From NCBI GenBank assembly GCA_964247055.1, contig OZ176053.1:1860001-1924000 (forward strand): a stretch of DNA of 64,000 nt, read 5' to 3'. The notes under the pieces were generated by a model that saw only the letters and a list, made by a program, of their open reading frames with translations, searched no databases and had not been told where the DNA came from. The DNA is from Paragordius varius (lineage: Eukaryota > Nematomorpha). The stretch's first letter is position 1. Every line of letters starts with the position of its first letter. The translations under genes were made by a program, and so were the position numbers. Shown in pieces: positions 34,681 through 47,242 of the stretch.

Positions 34681-37649
34681 TAGAGTGACCAGATTTTTTG
34701 AAGGAAAAAGCGGGACAAATCTGAGAAAAGGGGCCTACAACCAAAAATTTTTATATAAAAAAATTATTGTAATAATTATTTATTTTTAATACAAATACAT
34801 TATAAATATAAAAAATTATATTATTCCTTGGTCTAAGGTAATTCGCACCTTATCCAATAAATCTACATATGCACGAACAAAGGGTGAAGCTATTGTATGC
34901 AATGTCTTTCACCTCATGCATTCTGAAATAGAAAAAGATTTGCAAAAATAAATTTCATATCGCTATATTCTGATTAGGGTTGTGCCCATTAGTCAATGAC
35001 CTAGGTCATGACCATGGTCACGACCACGAAAAAAATGACCTAGGTCAATTTTTTTTATTTTATTTTACAATTTTTAGAACAAAACCTTATATTATTTATA
35101 TATGTATTATTTTGATTATATCATATGATATACATTTTTTCTTTACTTCCTCATAATGAAATCAGCCTTGTGGAAATTTATCGATCAAAAAAATCAAATT
35201 ACAAGCAAGAAATGCAATTACACTATTATTTAAATAAAAACCGAATGAAGAAACATCTTAAAGAAGTTTATGAAATAAATTATATGACAGAAGGTGTTGG
35301 TCGAAAGCAAGCTAAATATTTAATTTCTTAAGTTTAATCTTACAAATTTCTGTTTTCAAGAAGGAATTAGCCAGAAACATTTAGCAAAATTTATTTCTAC
35401 ATCCTCAACTCTTAAAACTGTTGAAAATTCCATATTGTTGGTCTTATCTCTCTAAGATTTTAAACTTTCCATAGTCTTTATCTATGATTCCAGGAAAGAT
35501 CGTTAATTGTAGAAATTTAAATTATCAGTATTGGTGAAAGTATACTTTTAAAAAAATATATACTTTATGTAAAATCTTTTTTATGTAATTTAATCAAGTA
35601 TTTATGTATGTAGTTATTTATTATTGTCAATAACATATGGTATGACCTAGGTCTGACACCCTTTTTGAAATAGGGGGTCAAAATCACAACCCTAGTTCCA
35701 GGTAAAGATAGTGCGAATTCTCAATTTTTAAAATATTATTGTATGGAACATAGTTTGTTTCAAAATGATGCAATATTTCTAACCATTTCTTTTCTACTGT
35801 TTTTTTTTCTGTTGTCCATAGTTTAATTTCATTATTAATATTTTTTAACTAATGATACTTCAGAAAGATTACTTTTTGGGAGATGCAGATGTAATCAAAT
35901 GATTTTTGAACATCGCATTAATTAAATTCTAGTTTTAATGTTATCCAATGAAATTGATTTATATCATTGAATTGCACCTTCCAGTATTCCAAATAAACTT
36001 TACAGTTTGTATAAAACATTTTTATATGGTACAGGATATCTTGGCGATTTATCAAGCCTTGTTTTTCTAAATAATTTATGATATTGCGGATGGTTAATGG
36101 TATAAAATTATATTTTAACCTTTTCTTGACATTAGAATTTTAGGTTCCTAATGTTATTGGCTACTTCGAATGCCGATATTTGCCACCCTCTATCAATTTA
36201 ATAACATTTTGAAAGAGAGAATTGATTATGTAGATCTAACCATATTTTTGAAGAATCACTTTCAAAAAACTTTTCCAAAGTTATAGGTTGTCTTGTGATA
36301 AATAATAGGATTTTAAAGGATAATACAATTTTGAAATTCTTTCGATAGCTGGCAGAAGAGCTAACCAACGAGTTTTACAATATCCAAGCTTTTTTTGATA
36401 TTGAACTTCCGCATTTTCACAGAATTTCTTAAGCGTTTCAACGCGTACCGTGTATATATTAAAATAGGAATATATTTTAACAACTACATTTTCCACATCT
36501 AGTGGTAACAAATGAGCAGCTGTTTGAATAGCGTTGAGTATAATGAGCGCTGCACACCCAACGCCAATATTGGTGTTGTCAGCGCAATATGCGATAATTT
36601 TTTCTTTTAAATTATTTTTTTCTAGAATATTCATTATTGAAGGAAAAATTATGTCGGAATTTTCACCGGGTAGAGTCTGGATCAAAATATCTTATTAAAG
36701 TCGGAAATAATTTTGTTTCATTGTGATTTGATGCATCAGAGTATAGCGATATGAAATTAATTTTCAGCAAATCTTTTTTATATTTCAGAAAATGTTTGTG
36801 GCGAAATGACATTGCATACAAAGGCTTCAGCCTTTGTACGGGCACATAATTTTTTATTAAATAAGGTACGAGTAACCTGAGAAGTACAATCCATAGATCT
36901 AAAGGGACGATTGTGATTAACGGCGTGAAAAGATAAACCTTCGGCTAGTGCCAAATTCTTTTCTCATTAGATGATGCCGCGATATCTAAACATTTTTTAT
37001 GTTTCTGTGTTTCCATATTCTCTGTAATATGCTTGCAGCCATATGCTAGGGTGAATTCCTCCTCGCATAAAGAACATTTAACAAATGAATTCGTCGTTTT
37101 TTTTTAATAAGAGGAAATTCTTTCATTAATTCATCGTTCAATTTACAACCTCTTTTTGTACTCATATTTTTAAACTAATATTAGTATAATAAAATATTAT
37201 AATACCATTATAGTAAACGTATAAGCTACCCATTTAATATTAATTTGTCTCTTCAATAATGTTGGGAGGTAATATAACTAAAATATTAGTATTAAAAAAT
37301 ATTTTATTACCTTAATTTTCTGGAGTAAACGCATAAAAGCTACCGATTTGTGGCTTTGTCTTTTTGCTAATGTTGGCAGTAGAAGTAGGAAGCAAAGTAT
37401 ATAATCATGATATAAATTCGAAAAAATAAATATTTTTAATTTAAAAATAAAAATTTTAATTTTAAATTGATATAGATTTAAAGATAACTAATGATAAAAA
37501 ATTTAAACGGATAAAAAAAATAATTTTTTTCTAAAGATTTAAATGTATTTTAAAATTTTTTTTTATCTAATCGTGAAAAAGCGGGACATATTAAAAACGT
37601 AACGGGACGCGGGACAAAGTGTGAAAAAGCGGGACGTCTGCTCACCCTA
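34681..37649 (-). mobile_element. hAT transposon with BED-finger transposase remains
   Basis: Exact 8-bp duplication CCCATACT at 34673-34680 and 37650-37657; inverted ends TAGAGTGACCAGA and TAGGGTGAGCAGA. The transposase reads on the minus strand from an ATG at 37165. It has a BED-type finger (VKCSLCEEEFTLAYGCKHI, then HKKC) and then a 134-codon block (36685-36281) with CADNTNIGVGC, VETLKKFCENAEVQYQKKL and KTRWLALLPAIERI, typical of hAT catalytic domains. The frame is broken in several places and the C-terminal dimerisation end is not seen. A shorter element lies at 34975-35694. Confidence 0.85.
34975..35694. mobile_element. Short hAT-like element with TGACC palindromes, copy 1
   Basis: Ends TAGGGTTGTGCCC and (reversed) CTAGGGTTGTGATTTTGACC. 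The left end has repeated palindromic sites such as GACCTAGGTCATGACCATGG. Homologous to the element at 49357-51537. Target duplications are not recognisable here. An internal 68-codon frame (35125-35331) has no known domain. Confidence 0.65.
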
Positions 37650-37790
37650 CCCATACTACATGGCTCAATACAAAGCAAATCACTCAATTTAAATATACTA
37701 TTAGCCAGATCAAAAAAAGATTGGAAAAGCATTTTAAAAAGTATACCGCCATTTAATGGCAAAACCCTATAAAAACGATGTAGCACACAA

Positions 37791-39763
37791 CTAGGGGTAA
37801 AACCGATAATCAATTTAAAAGTAGTTATTTATATTTCCCTTTACAAAAGAAATTATAAAAGATTATAATATATCGGTTGAGATTTAATCAAATTTTTTAT
37901 TTATATTTTCCCTAAATTGAATTATTTTAAAAAAATTAAGTTTTAATACGATGCATATCTTTATATTTTGTCTGTTAACATGTTTTTATTTCCAAGTCAT
38001 TTAAGATTTGCCGAAACCGTGTTATTTTATGAATAGTTTCAAATCTCTGTTTTGGACCCTTGAATTTTGTTTGACTGCTGCCAGCCGTTTTAATGGGTTG
38101 AAAATGCACCCCAATTCTGGAGTCCAAAATCGGGAGAGCGCCAAAACGCGATTAATAAAACAGCTAATTAAATCAATAAAAATTTTGTTACCTAAATGTT
38201 TGAAAGCTTGATGTTTTTTATTTACATTTTTGACCACCATTTTGTTTTGTTGTATTCGCTATTTGATAAATCAAAGGATAAATAATGGTAGCGAAAATGA
38301 GATGAGGATGTTTTATTTTTTTAATTATTCGTTTAAAAAATTAAGGCATAATTTAATTAGCTTTCTTAAATCTAGATATTAATATAAAAAATTGCTCTGG
38401 AATACTACTGCCTAAATGGTAATAAGTTATAACCAGGAAATGAGAATGTGTCCTATATGGATAAACTTGGTAAACAGTAATAAATTTTTTAAATGAGAAT
38501 TGTTATTGCTCATTTTGGATGTGTAGATGGCATTTCCCTTGGTCATTTCATGTGGATCGTTTTTCCATCTTCCTATGCAAACTTAGTTAGTAACAGTATC
38601 TGCATAGCTATGCACCAATGCTAAATATGAATGTAAATATGTATTACTCAACCGCTCTACATTAAAGTGACCAGATAGGCTGTTTTTCGCAGTACAGTGG
38701 ATTTTCAAAACTGCGACTGTACTGTGTCCACTTTTGTACTGCTTTTTGAAATTAAAAAAATAATTATTTATTAATATATATTAATAAGCTTTTTTCAAAA
38801 AAATTATTTTATATTTTGTTATAGTATGCTTCGTAAAAATAAACCCCTAACTTGTAAAGATATTGTTCATTTTTCGGTAAAAAACTAAGATTGGCCTATT
38901 TTTAATTGGTTAATATTTTATTTTTTGCTCGAATTATACATAAAATTGGATTTTGAATCGGTCAAACCTTATAATTGCAGACTTTCGCACAGTTGCGATA
39001 CTATAAATCTCGGACTCCATTGTAAAATTCAGGCTAATGGCTCTTTCACTCAAGGCTTCCGCAAATAGAGGTACCTCAAAATTTAAAATTAGCAAAATTA
39101 ATTTATGATATTTTAATAAATTTTTGATGAAGGATAGAAAGTTCATTTTTTGTTAAAATCATCGAACGGAAAATTATATAGAAAAATTTCCGTAACTATT
39201 ATTTAAAATTTATATTATGGCATATGATTTCAACCTTTTTTTCGTAAAAATTAAGAGAGTTACGTTTTCTATTCTTATTAGGTGTCAGGTATGATAATTA
39301 TTCTTTTTCCCAAACTTTATGTATTAGTTTCTTATTTTTTGTAACAAATTTGAGATATTTTGTGGAATACTTCTAACAATTTGAAGCATAATGGACATGG
39401 TTCGTAAGATATAAAACCCTTTTTCTAAATAATTCGATGATGTTGAACATAGAGTTTTAATTTAAAGGTTTGTTTGCTTGCAAATTTTGGTGAACTTTCG
39501 TAAAAAAACAATTTTTATTTAACCTAAATTTGAAAACGAACAAATATTTTAATTAAAATTCTGATTGAGAAATTAGCATTATCGAATTATATAAAAATAT
39601 TATAACAACCGTTTATTTATATCGTTTCCATCATGCTGAAATTAATATGAAGTATGCTTCAAAATTTACTAAAAATCAAATTTTTGAATGTGTGCATTTT
39701 TTAAAAAATATATTTAGTTGATATCAAAATTTAGCATATATTTAAAGCTATTGCATGATCTCC
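37791..39763. other. AT-rich stretch with fragmentary repeats
   Basis: No gene was supported. 38662-38720 (AGTGACCAGATAGGC, TTTCGCAGTACAGTGG) looks like a hAT end related to that at 34681. Two overlapping frames around 38008-38240 are open on both strands but match nothing known. Confidence 0.35.
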
Positions 39764-40530
39764 CGTGCCTCATACGGTAATCACACGACTTTCAATGGTG
39801 GACCCTCTAATGAATCTAACACAACATCATTAGGAGGAGGTCGTCAAAAAGCTAGTACTAGAAAGTCAAAGGACGTTTATCACGAAGACTCAGCTAATGA
39901 TATGCATCATAATGGTGACGAAGACGAGGAAGAAAGATTTGCTGGTCATTCTGGGTTTTTCTCCTCAGGGGGGCCACAACACCTTTCGCCCATGCTTTTG
40001 GCGGTCCAGGGGCCGGTTCTACAGAAGGAGGGGGAGGGGCCCAACACGTTCAATGTGCAAATCAATAGGGAAAAAGAAAAAGAGCTTGAGTTTTTAAAGG
40101 CTTTTTTTGAATGGTTTAATTGAGATAATATGTATTACTCTTTTTTGAATCAATCGGTACACGAATTGGTTGTTTGTAAACTACATAATAGCTGATGAAA
40201 CTTGTTATTTTATTGATAAATTATAAGATTATAATTATTATTGGCTAAACTGAAAGTTACATATATTGCAATATACAATGTTTGCTTTTTACTTAATTCA
40301 ATATCATTTTTTTATTAACATGATTTAGTTTTTGGTCTTTTATACATATAATCTTACAGTTATAATTTTGTTTATCATAAATAAATGTGAATATGTGTGT
40401 TTCTACATAATTATCTTTGATTTTTATTGGATATTTGGCTTTAGTTATCTTTTTTTAAATACCCTTCAAAGTAGTGGTACCAACATTACTCCAACTCCAA
40501 AAATAAACGGGCCGCACATAAAATATACTT
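39764..40530 (+). pseudogene. Partial duplicate of the last DNAJA exon
   Basis: From CGTGCCTCATACGG onward the sequence repeats DNAJA exon 10 (30056-30368) almost base for base: [36 protein letters not shown] and [14 protein letters not shown]. One C is missing in the CCACAACACC run, shifting the frame, so the CANQ end is not read in phase. Similarity continues into the 3' UTR (ATTTTATTGATAAA, CAATATACAATGTTTGC, AAATAAATGTG) and apparently past the poly(A) signal, with no poly(A) tract. That suggests segmental duplication rather than a retrocopy. No other DNAJA exons are nearby. Confidence 0.85.
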
Positions 40531-40669
40531 ATATTAAAAATATTTGAATATTTAAAAATTAAGCACACAATTGTATGCCTATTTAAAACATACTCTGAAA
40601 AAACGATCTGAATCGCATGGACATTTAAAATATATCATATATCGCTCTTATAAGCTGGGCATCATAGTT

Positions 40670-40875
40670 TCGAATCTTTTAGGCGTAACAAGTAAAGGGT
40701 GTAGCGTCGGAAGATCGTCGGCCACCTGCCGTCAAGGCAATCCCTACCCACCCGTAATGCATTGAGCTTCAGAGCGGGGAAACACATCGGAAGTTGGGGT
40801 TGACGTTAGTATCCACATACATAAATAAATGCCTTCATGTTAGATGTGTTAATGGGAGTTAGTATAGTTAATAAG

Positions 40876-40918
<43 letters not shown>

Positions 40919-42240
40919 AAAAGAAATGTTAATTTCGCATTGTTATGTAGGTAAAAGCAATATTTGAGTTTAAATAACCGTACAAACAGGGTTTGATTAC
41001 TCCAGAAAGTAATGTCAAAGGTCTATGTCGGGTCAAATGAAGAGTTAATTTTAAGCTCTTATCTTTGGTGTGGAAGGGGGTCTTCTTTTGCTTCTAAATG
41101 AGTATGGCCTTTAGGTAAACCAATTTTGGAGATATTAGACATTACAAGCGTCAACGTTACCCCTTCGTGCGACCATGTTTCAGTTGTACCTTCAACTGGG
41201 ACGCTAACCCGGGATAAGTGGTCGTTGAGCTTGCTCTGAGCTAAGTCTCAACTCCGACCAACAGAGATGTCGGAGATTGGTAACCAGCCCTGCTCAAATA
41301 TCAGCGGCTCCAACATTGCTTTCCGGGACGTCGTCCCACAATAATTGGCTAATAGTCAACTCAGAGTCGCGTCTTGCATGCTTTATACATTCAGTGGTAC
41401 ATTTTGTTCGTGGGATATCTGTGGGAAGCAGTCTATATTCTTAACTAACTGTATAGGTGTTTACCATAAACAGATTTTGTTGTAAATATTACATCAATAC
41501 CTACTGACTTTAACAGAGCGTTGTAAAATAAAAATTTATACCTTAATTACATGAATACTAACTGACATTAACAGAGCGTTGTAAAATAAATTTTATACCT
41601 TAATTACATCAATACTGACATTAACAAAGCGTTGTAAAATAAAAATTTATACCTTAATTACATGAATACTAACTGACATTAACAGAGCGTTGTGAAATAA
41701 AAATTTATACCTTAATTACATCAATACTGACATTAACAAAGCGTTGTAAAATAAAAATTTATACCTTAATTACATCAATTTTAAATGACATTAAAGAGCA
41801 TTGTAAAATAAAATTTATACCTTATCCAGCAGTGGGAATTAACCTTAAAATACTACCGACTTCGCAATAGTATCATTCAATCTATAGCAAAGTATCCGGT
41901 TCAAATAAAAGTTGAATATTGGCAATCAGTTATCAAATATCAGCGGTTCCGATGTCATCGTCATATAGCAGGGAAGTTTTGCGTTGGTTTCCAGCGGGAT
42001 AGGATTAGTAACTCTGGTGCGTTTCCTCGTTGTCAAGAGCTTAAAGGTGATCGAGTTTTTCGGGGTATAATCGTAATCGCGTTCATCAGCGCAGCTTCAA
42101 GAGCTCAGTTGGTCACAGTTATTGAAGTTTTTTCGGTAAGTTAAGATCGGGGTCATTAAGGATTTACGGTCATTGTTCGATTCTAGCCTGGAGAGGATGT
42201 TGCGTCAGCCGGTGCCAACTCTTTTAGGCGTAAACATTTA
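40670..42240. other. GC-richer island of unknown nature
   Basis: Blocks at 40680-40830, 41120-41420 and 41940-42230 are distinctly richer in G+C than anything around them (for example GAAGATCGTCGGCCACCTGC, TTTCCGGGACGTCGTCCC). ATATCAGCGG(C/T)TCC occurs twice (41299, 41937) and TCTTTTAGGCGTAA twice (40674, 42220), so parts are related repeats. I find no open frame over 70 codons and no match to rRNA, tRNA or snRNA genes. A LINE or other element 5' region is possible. Confidence 0.4.
41500..41822. repeat. Tandem repeat of about 55-65 bp
   Basis: Six head-to-tail units with the core ACAGAGCGTTGTAAAATAAA followed by TTTATACCTTAATTACAT and AATACTGACATTA. Two alternating length forms occur: units with ACTAACTGAC and shorter ones with ACTGAC. 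It lies within the GC-richer island but is itself AT-rich. Confidence 0.85.
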
Positions 42241-42879
42241 TATTATTAAGACCATTTTACTGATGCTAAAAAAGTGTCTCTTCATTGGTATTAGTAGAAT
42301 ATTTTCCCTATCCAGGTATAAATCAGGCCTTTGGATGTATTATCTAAAAAAACCTATTTAAATAACTCCCATTCCTAATCAATGGTATACAATTTTTCGT
42401 TTATTTTATTTGCAATAACTTAAATGGTAAAATTAAATATTTTATAAAATTTATTCGCGAACCTAAAGTGTGGGGGCTTATGTTGTTATTATATAGTTTC
42501 CATGCTTCAAACTAGTATAAAATAAGTTATCACAAAATTTTGCTAAAATTTAAATTCTATGACCTAGTAAAATTTTTGTCAAGACTAATATTTTGTCATA
42601 ATACTATATATCGAAAATTGTTTCGCTATCTTGGCATTTTTTCCTATAGTTTAGGAAAACTTATCCACTTGAAAACGATACAATCTGAAACTTTCAGCTT
42701 TCACATCAAAATAAATTATTGTTTCGATTTTCAAATATGGTTCATAAAATATTTTTATGTTTTTTTTTGGAATCAAAGCCTAAATCAGATTGCGATTCTG
42801 TTGAACAATCTTATCAAACGGCAAAAGTAACAAAGAAAGTTCCAACGGTATGGTAAATATAGATTTTGAAAAACCTTGA

Positions 42880-42916
<37 letters not shown>

Positions 42917-43224
42917 TATTTTGAACTTGGACGTATAACGTATCTAAATTATTTCATTCTGTAGTATTTAAACCGTCCAACTTGCCGCATGGGCCCTAAA
43001 AGTGCTTTTTTAGGGCCCTGAATTTTTATGTCATTTTTGATTTACCTTTTGTGTAGTATGAATATCAGTATCGATACTGAAACCATACCATTTACAGTTC
43101 GATTTCACTCTCAAAAAATTCGAATTCACCCTAAAATAAATTATGTATTTTTTAAGAATACAATTTACCGATATATTTATATTTTTTTAAAAATAAATTA
43201 CGTTTAAAACACTGTGACACAACT

Positions 43225-46200
43225 TTTTCTGGACTCGATTTTCTAAATATTTTCTGATTCCTTATAGTATTGTGATCAGATTTGCGTAAAAAATTTTTTT
43301 ACTATCCCAGCTCGTTTTCGAGATATGGGACTTTTTCCATATTTGGACATATCCAAAATTTTCTTGTTTGTAATTATTTTTCGCTATGTAAACGAATAAT
43401 ATGTGGTTTACATAAGTATTTTTACAAGAAATTCCAATTTATCTTCAAAATAAAAAAAAATTTACTTAAAATATCCAATACTTTTTGTTTTAGGGGGCAA
43501 AAACCCTCAAAAATTGGGTAACTTAACATTTTTTCACACAAATATTTTTTATCAATTTATTAAATCAAAACAAACTTTATTATATGTTCTTGGATGTTAA
43601 TAATGTTTGTTTAAATATAAATATCACTTTGTAATAGCTTTGTGGACTTTTATTTTTAAAAATAAATTTAATTTTTACAGCTTTTTTGTTGCTTTTTTTA
43701 TGTAAAAAATTATTTAATTTAGTCAGCTGTAAATACTAATTTCATTTTTTCATCTGAAATTTTTAAATATTTCCTTCATTTTAATACACTCTATATCATC
43801 TTTTTCATCAAGAATATTTTATTATATCAATATTTACAAAAAAAAATATAATTCTAACCCAAGTAATATATATATATATCTATATATATAGGGTGTCCAA
43901 CCGATAAAAATATAGTTTGCCACATCTGTGGACAATACACAAAAAAAACTAATCGGCTAAACATTACCATTTACATAAAAAAACTCTTTTTTTTATATTT
44001 CAAACTTATTATGGGGGACCTCGATAAGAGTTGGGCCCCGAACATCGTATGTCGGACATGTAGCTTTAGTTTAGGAGCATGGTGCCACAAAACCGGACCT
44101 GGACTCCCTTGGGGTATCCCTATGATATGGCGAGAGCCGAAATCTCATTGTGAATGTTATTTTTGTGCAGTTCCAAAACCACATATCATTAATATTAATA
44201 AAAAAAACAAAAAACCTATCGAATATCCAAACTTTTCCTGCGCAATTCGTCCTGTTTATCATTCCACTGATCTTCTTGTACCACCATCTCCAACCATTCA
44301 TATGGATATATTTGATATGATGGATGATACTGATTTGGAGTTTTATCAGTAAGATATAAATGATACTAATAAATTAAGTGGCACTGAGGTGATATCCCTA
44401 ATCAAAAAGTTGCATCTCTCAAAACGGTATTTTTAGAAAAAATAATAGATTTGCGCATTTTATAATTTATTTTAATTTACCCAAGCTGAAATGCGTTAAA
44501 TATATAAGTTAAATTTTGTATTTATCTTTGAATAAGCTAAACATTTTTTTAATATATTATTATATTAGGTCGTCCGAACTTATGGTGAGGACTCTTAATC
44601 GAAAGAATTTAACTGACATCAATATAACCAGTTTTCGGAATAGAGGAATAAATTTCCGAAAATATTTTTCCGAAAACAGTTATTTATCATGGTGTCATGA
44701 TATAATTGGCTTAATGCAGGAAATGAATTATGCATATGATTCATCACAATGGGTATTATTTCTAGACGCTTCACAGGTATATAATATTTTACATCTTTAG
44801 GAAAGTTTGAAGGCATTTTTATTGGACCGTGCCGGAGAGCACAGGCCAATATTAATAGCATTCAGCCGAGTTTATAGGGAAACCTATGATAATTTTGAAA
44901 ATATTTTGCAACTCCTCCGATACAACTTCCATTATTGGCATGTAACAGGGGATTAAAGTTTCTAAAATTCTAATATTTTTATAGGTCATGGGACTGCTTT
45001 ACGGAATACAGAAGGGATTTCCTAAATTCTTTTGTCCTTTGTGTGAGTGGGACTCGCGGGACACCGATAACCATTACACAAAAAAAATTGGCCCGTCCGA
45101 ACTTATGAAGTTGGGCCCAAGAATCAGACTAATTCTCCATTAATATCAGCTAACAAATTTGTTTTGCCGCCATTGCACACACTGCTTGGATTGGCCAAAA
45201 CATTTTTGTGCAGTCTCGATAAAAATGGCGAAGCTTGGGCCCATTACTTCAGGAAGTTCAGGATGACGCCTGCCAAAATTAACGCCGCAGTTTTGATCGG
45301 GCCGTAGGTATTATACATTTAATTTAATTTTAGGTTACGAATCTTTTCAATGATGTTATGTTTGAATCTAAAATGCAACCCAAAGAAAAAGCGGCATGGG
45401 TTGCATTGCGAACAAAATTTTTTGGGAAATACAAAAAATAAGAACCATCTGGAATTAGGCAATCGTTTAATCGATTCTTTCAATAGGATGGGTATGTATG
45501 TTATAATACATTTGTTTTTTAAACATTTATATTAATTTGTATCCTATAGGATGCCGCATGAGTCTAAAGCTCCATATGGTGGATTCCCATCTAAGTTCTT
45601 TTCCAAAAGACTCAATTAGTGACCAAAGAGGAGAAAAGAGTCACCAGCTTTTGAAACCCTTCGAAAAAACCTATCGAAACAATATAAATTTAATTTGCGA
45701 TTATATATATATGAATAAATAAATTATTATTTTATTTTTCTACATTTACTTTATTATTCTAGATTAGATTATCCGTGTCTTAAAATCTTTTGACCAAAAT
45801 ATATTGTAAATATTCACTCTAATAACTGATTATAATTAGGATTTGCATATAGTTCAATATAATATGATGAAATTATTTATTAATGGTATATTTTATTAGG
45901 CATATTCTTCAATTTTCTCTGCACAGTCGTCCATATTGAAAGCTAATCTATTAGCTGATGTGATATACAAATTGTTGCGATTGGGTACTTTGTCATGATA
46001 ATATAACTACCTATCAATAAAATACTTTTATGTGGCAGACGCCAAAATCGAATTGGTAAATAATTTTAAATACTTGGGCGATGTCATACATTGTCTAGGT
46101 GGAATAAACAAATCAGTTAAATATAGATCCCAACAGGTTGGGGTAAAATATCATTAACTTAAATTTATGCTTAAACATATATCAGCAAAAAACAAAGGTT

Positions 46201-47242
46201 GATTAGAGTTGTTGATAAGCGACAATAGTTTAAATTAAATGAAACGTTAACGACAAAAAATAATTTAACTGAAGAGACGATAACCCAAATAAAATTTTTA
46301 AGAATATATGGTTAAAATTATTAAAAATATAATTTAGTATATGAGGGTGCTTTCCTTTGATCATCCTGTGGCATACGTACTGTTCCCTAAACAACTGAAA
46401 TTTTATGGGTGATTAAACTTTTTTAAAAAAGAATTCATTTCCGAGTATCGTAAAACTTCATCAATAAGCTTCTTTAGATTGCACTCTTGACAAAGAGGGA
46501 ATCATCCATATCCCTAAAGTATATATATAATGTATTTGATGGTATCAAGGTGTTTTCTTCTCTTATCCAAAAGGCTGACGATTTTTCCGATTCAGAATTC
46601 AATCACAAATTTATATGAGAATCATTGTCCATTTTATATTATTTTAAAATATATAAAAATGAAGCTAACGAATCAACATATCTGCCACCATATATGGTCA
46701 AAATTTAAAAATTTCAGATGAAAAAATGAAATCAGTATTTACAGCTGACTAATTTAAATTATTTTTTACATAAAAAAAAGCAACAAAAAAGCTGTAAAAA
46801 TTAAATTTATTTTTAAAAATAAAAGTCCACAAAGCTATTACAAAGTGATATTTATATTTAAACAAACATTATTAACATCCAAGAATATATAATAATTTGA
46901 TTTAATAAATTGATAAAAAATATTTGTGTGAAAAAATGTTAAGTTACCCAATTTTTGAGGGTTTTTGCCCCCTAAAACAAAAAGTATTGGATATTTTAAG
47001 TAAATTTTTTTTTTATTTTGAAGATAAATTGGTAATTTTTTGTAAAAATACTTATGTAAGCCACATATTATTCGTTTACATAGCGAAAAATAATTACAAA
47101 CAAGAAAATTTTGGATATGTCCAAATATGAAAAAAGTCCCATATCTCGAAAACGAGCTGGGATAGTAAAAAAATTTTTTACGCAAATCTGATCACAATAC
47201 TATAAGGAATCAGAAAATATTTAGAAAATCGAGTCCAGAAAA
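43225..47242. mobile_element. 4-kb DNA transposon with ~540-bp terminal inverted repeats
   Basis: 43225-43767 and 46703-47242 are near-identical inverted repeats, opening TTTTCTGGACTCGATTTTCT. Between them on the plus strand are parts of one protein family. A Cys-rich N-terminal domain, WAPNIVCRTCSFSLGAW then HCECYFCAVPKPH, lies at 44011-44352. Next come SWCHDIIGLMQEM with SSQWVLFLDAS, then FCPLCEWDSRDTDNHY, PLHTLLGLAKTFL and MSLKLHMVDSHLSSFPKDS with DQRGEKSHQ up to 45725. I know this order from repetitive, transposase-like proteins of many invertebrates but cannot assign a named superfamily. GT-AG mini-introns of 24, 27 and 26 nt (44777-44800, 44958-44984, 45308-45333) and one of 58 nt (45492-45549) appear to interrupt it. 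There are a few lesions. No capsid or polymerase gene is seen. Confidence 0.8.
46020..46300 (+). mobile_element. LINE fragment inside the 4-kb transposon
   Basis: Reads VNNFKYLGDVIHCLGGINKS followed by YRSQQVGVKYH, matching the YLGDMISAGGGIEYAIKHR block of the LINE at 20250. Short, broken, and lying between the transposase part and the right inverted repeat. Confidence 0.6.

Larger units (their letters stand above)
33035..37790 (+). mobile_element. LINE 3' fragment split by two hAT insertions
   Basis: Three pieces (33035-33143, 34284-34680, 37650-37790) line up with consecutive parts of the LINE at 20190-20830: the segment after the finger and ISA, then AIKHLISQM with ESWPMS and NSSV, then the end with ATTTAATGGC. 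The gaps are filled by elements at 33144-34283 and 34681-37649. It carries many lesions. Confidence 0.8.

Noticed and set aside
38008-38240. Overlapping frames on both strands around 38.1 kb
   Set aside because: No recognisable domain, no splice context, and openness on both strands is common here.
43225-47242. Polinton/Maverick element because of long inverted repeats
   Set aside because: Only about 4 kb long, with a single transposase-like gene and no polymerase, integrase or capsid-type genes.
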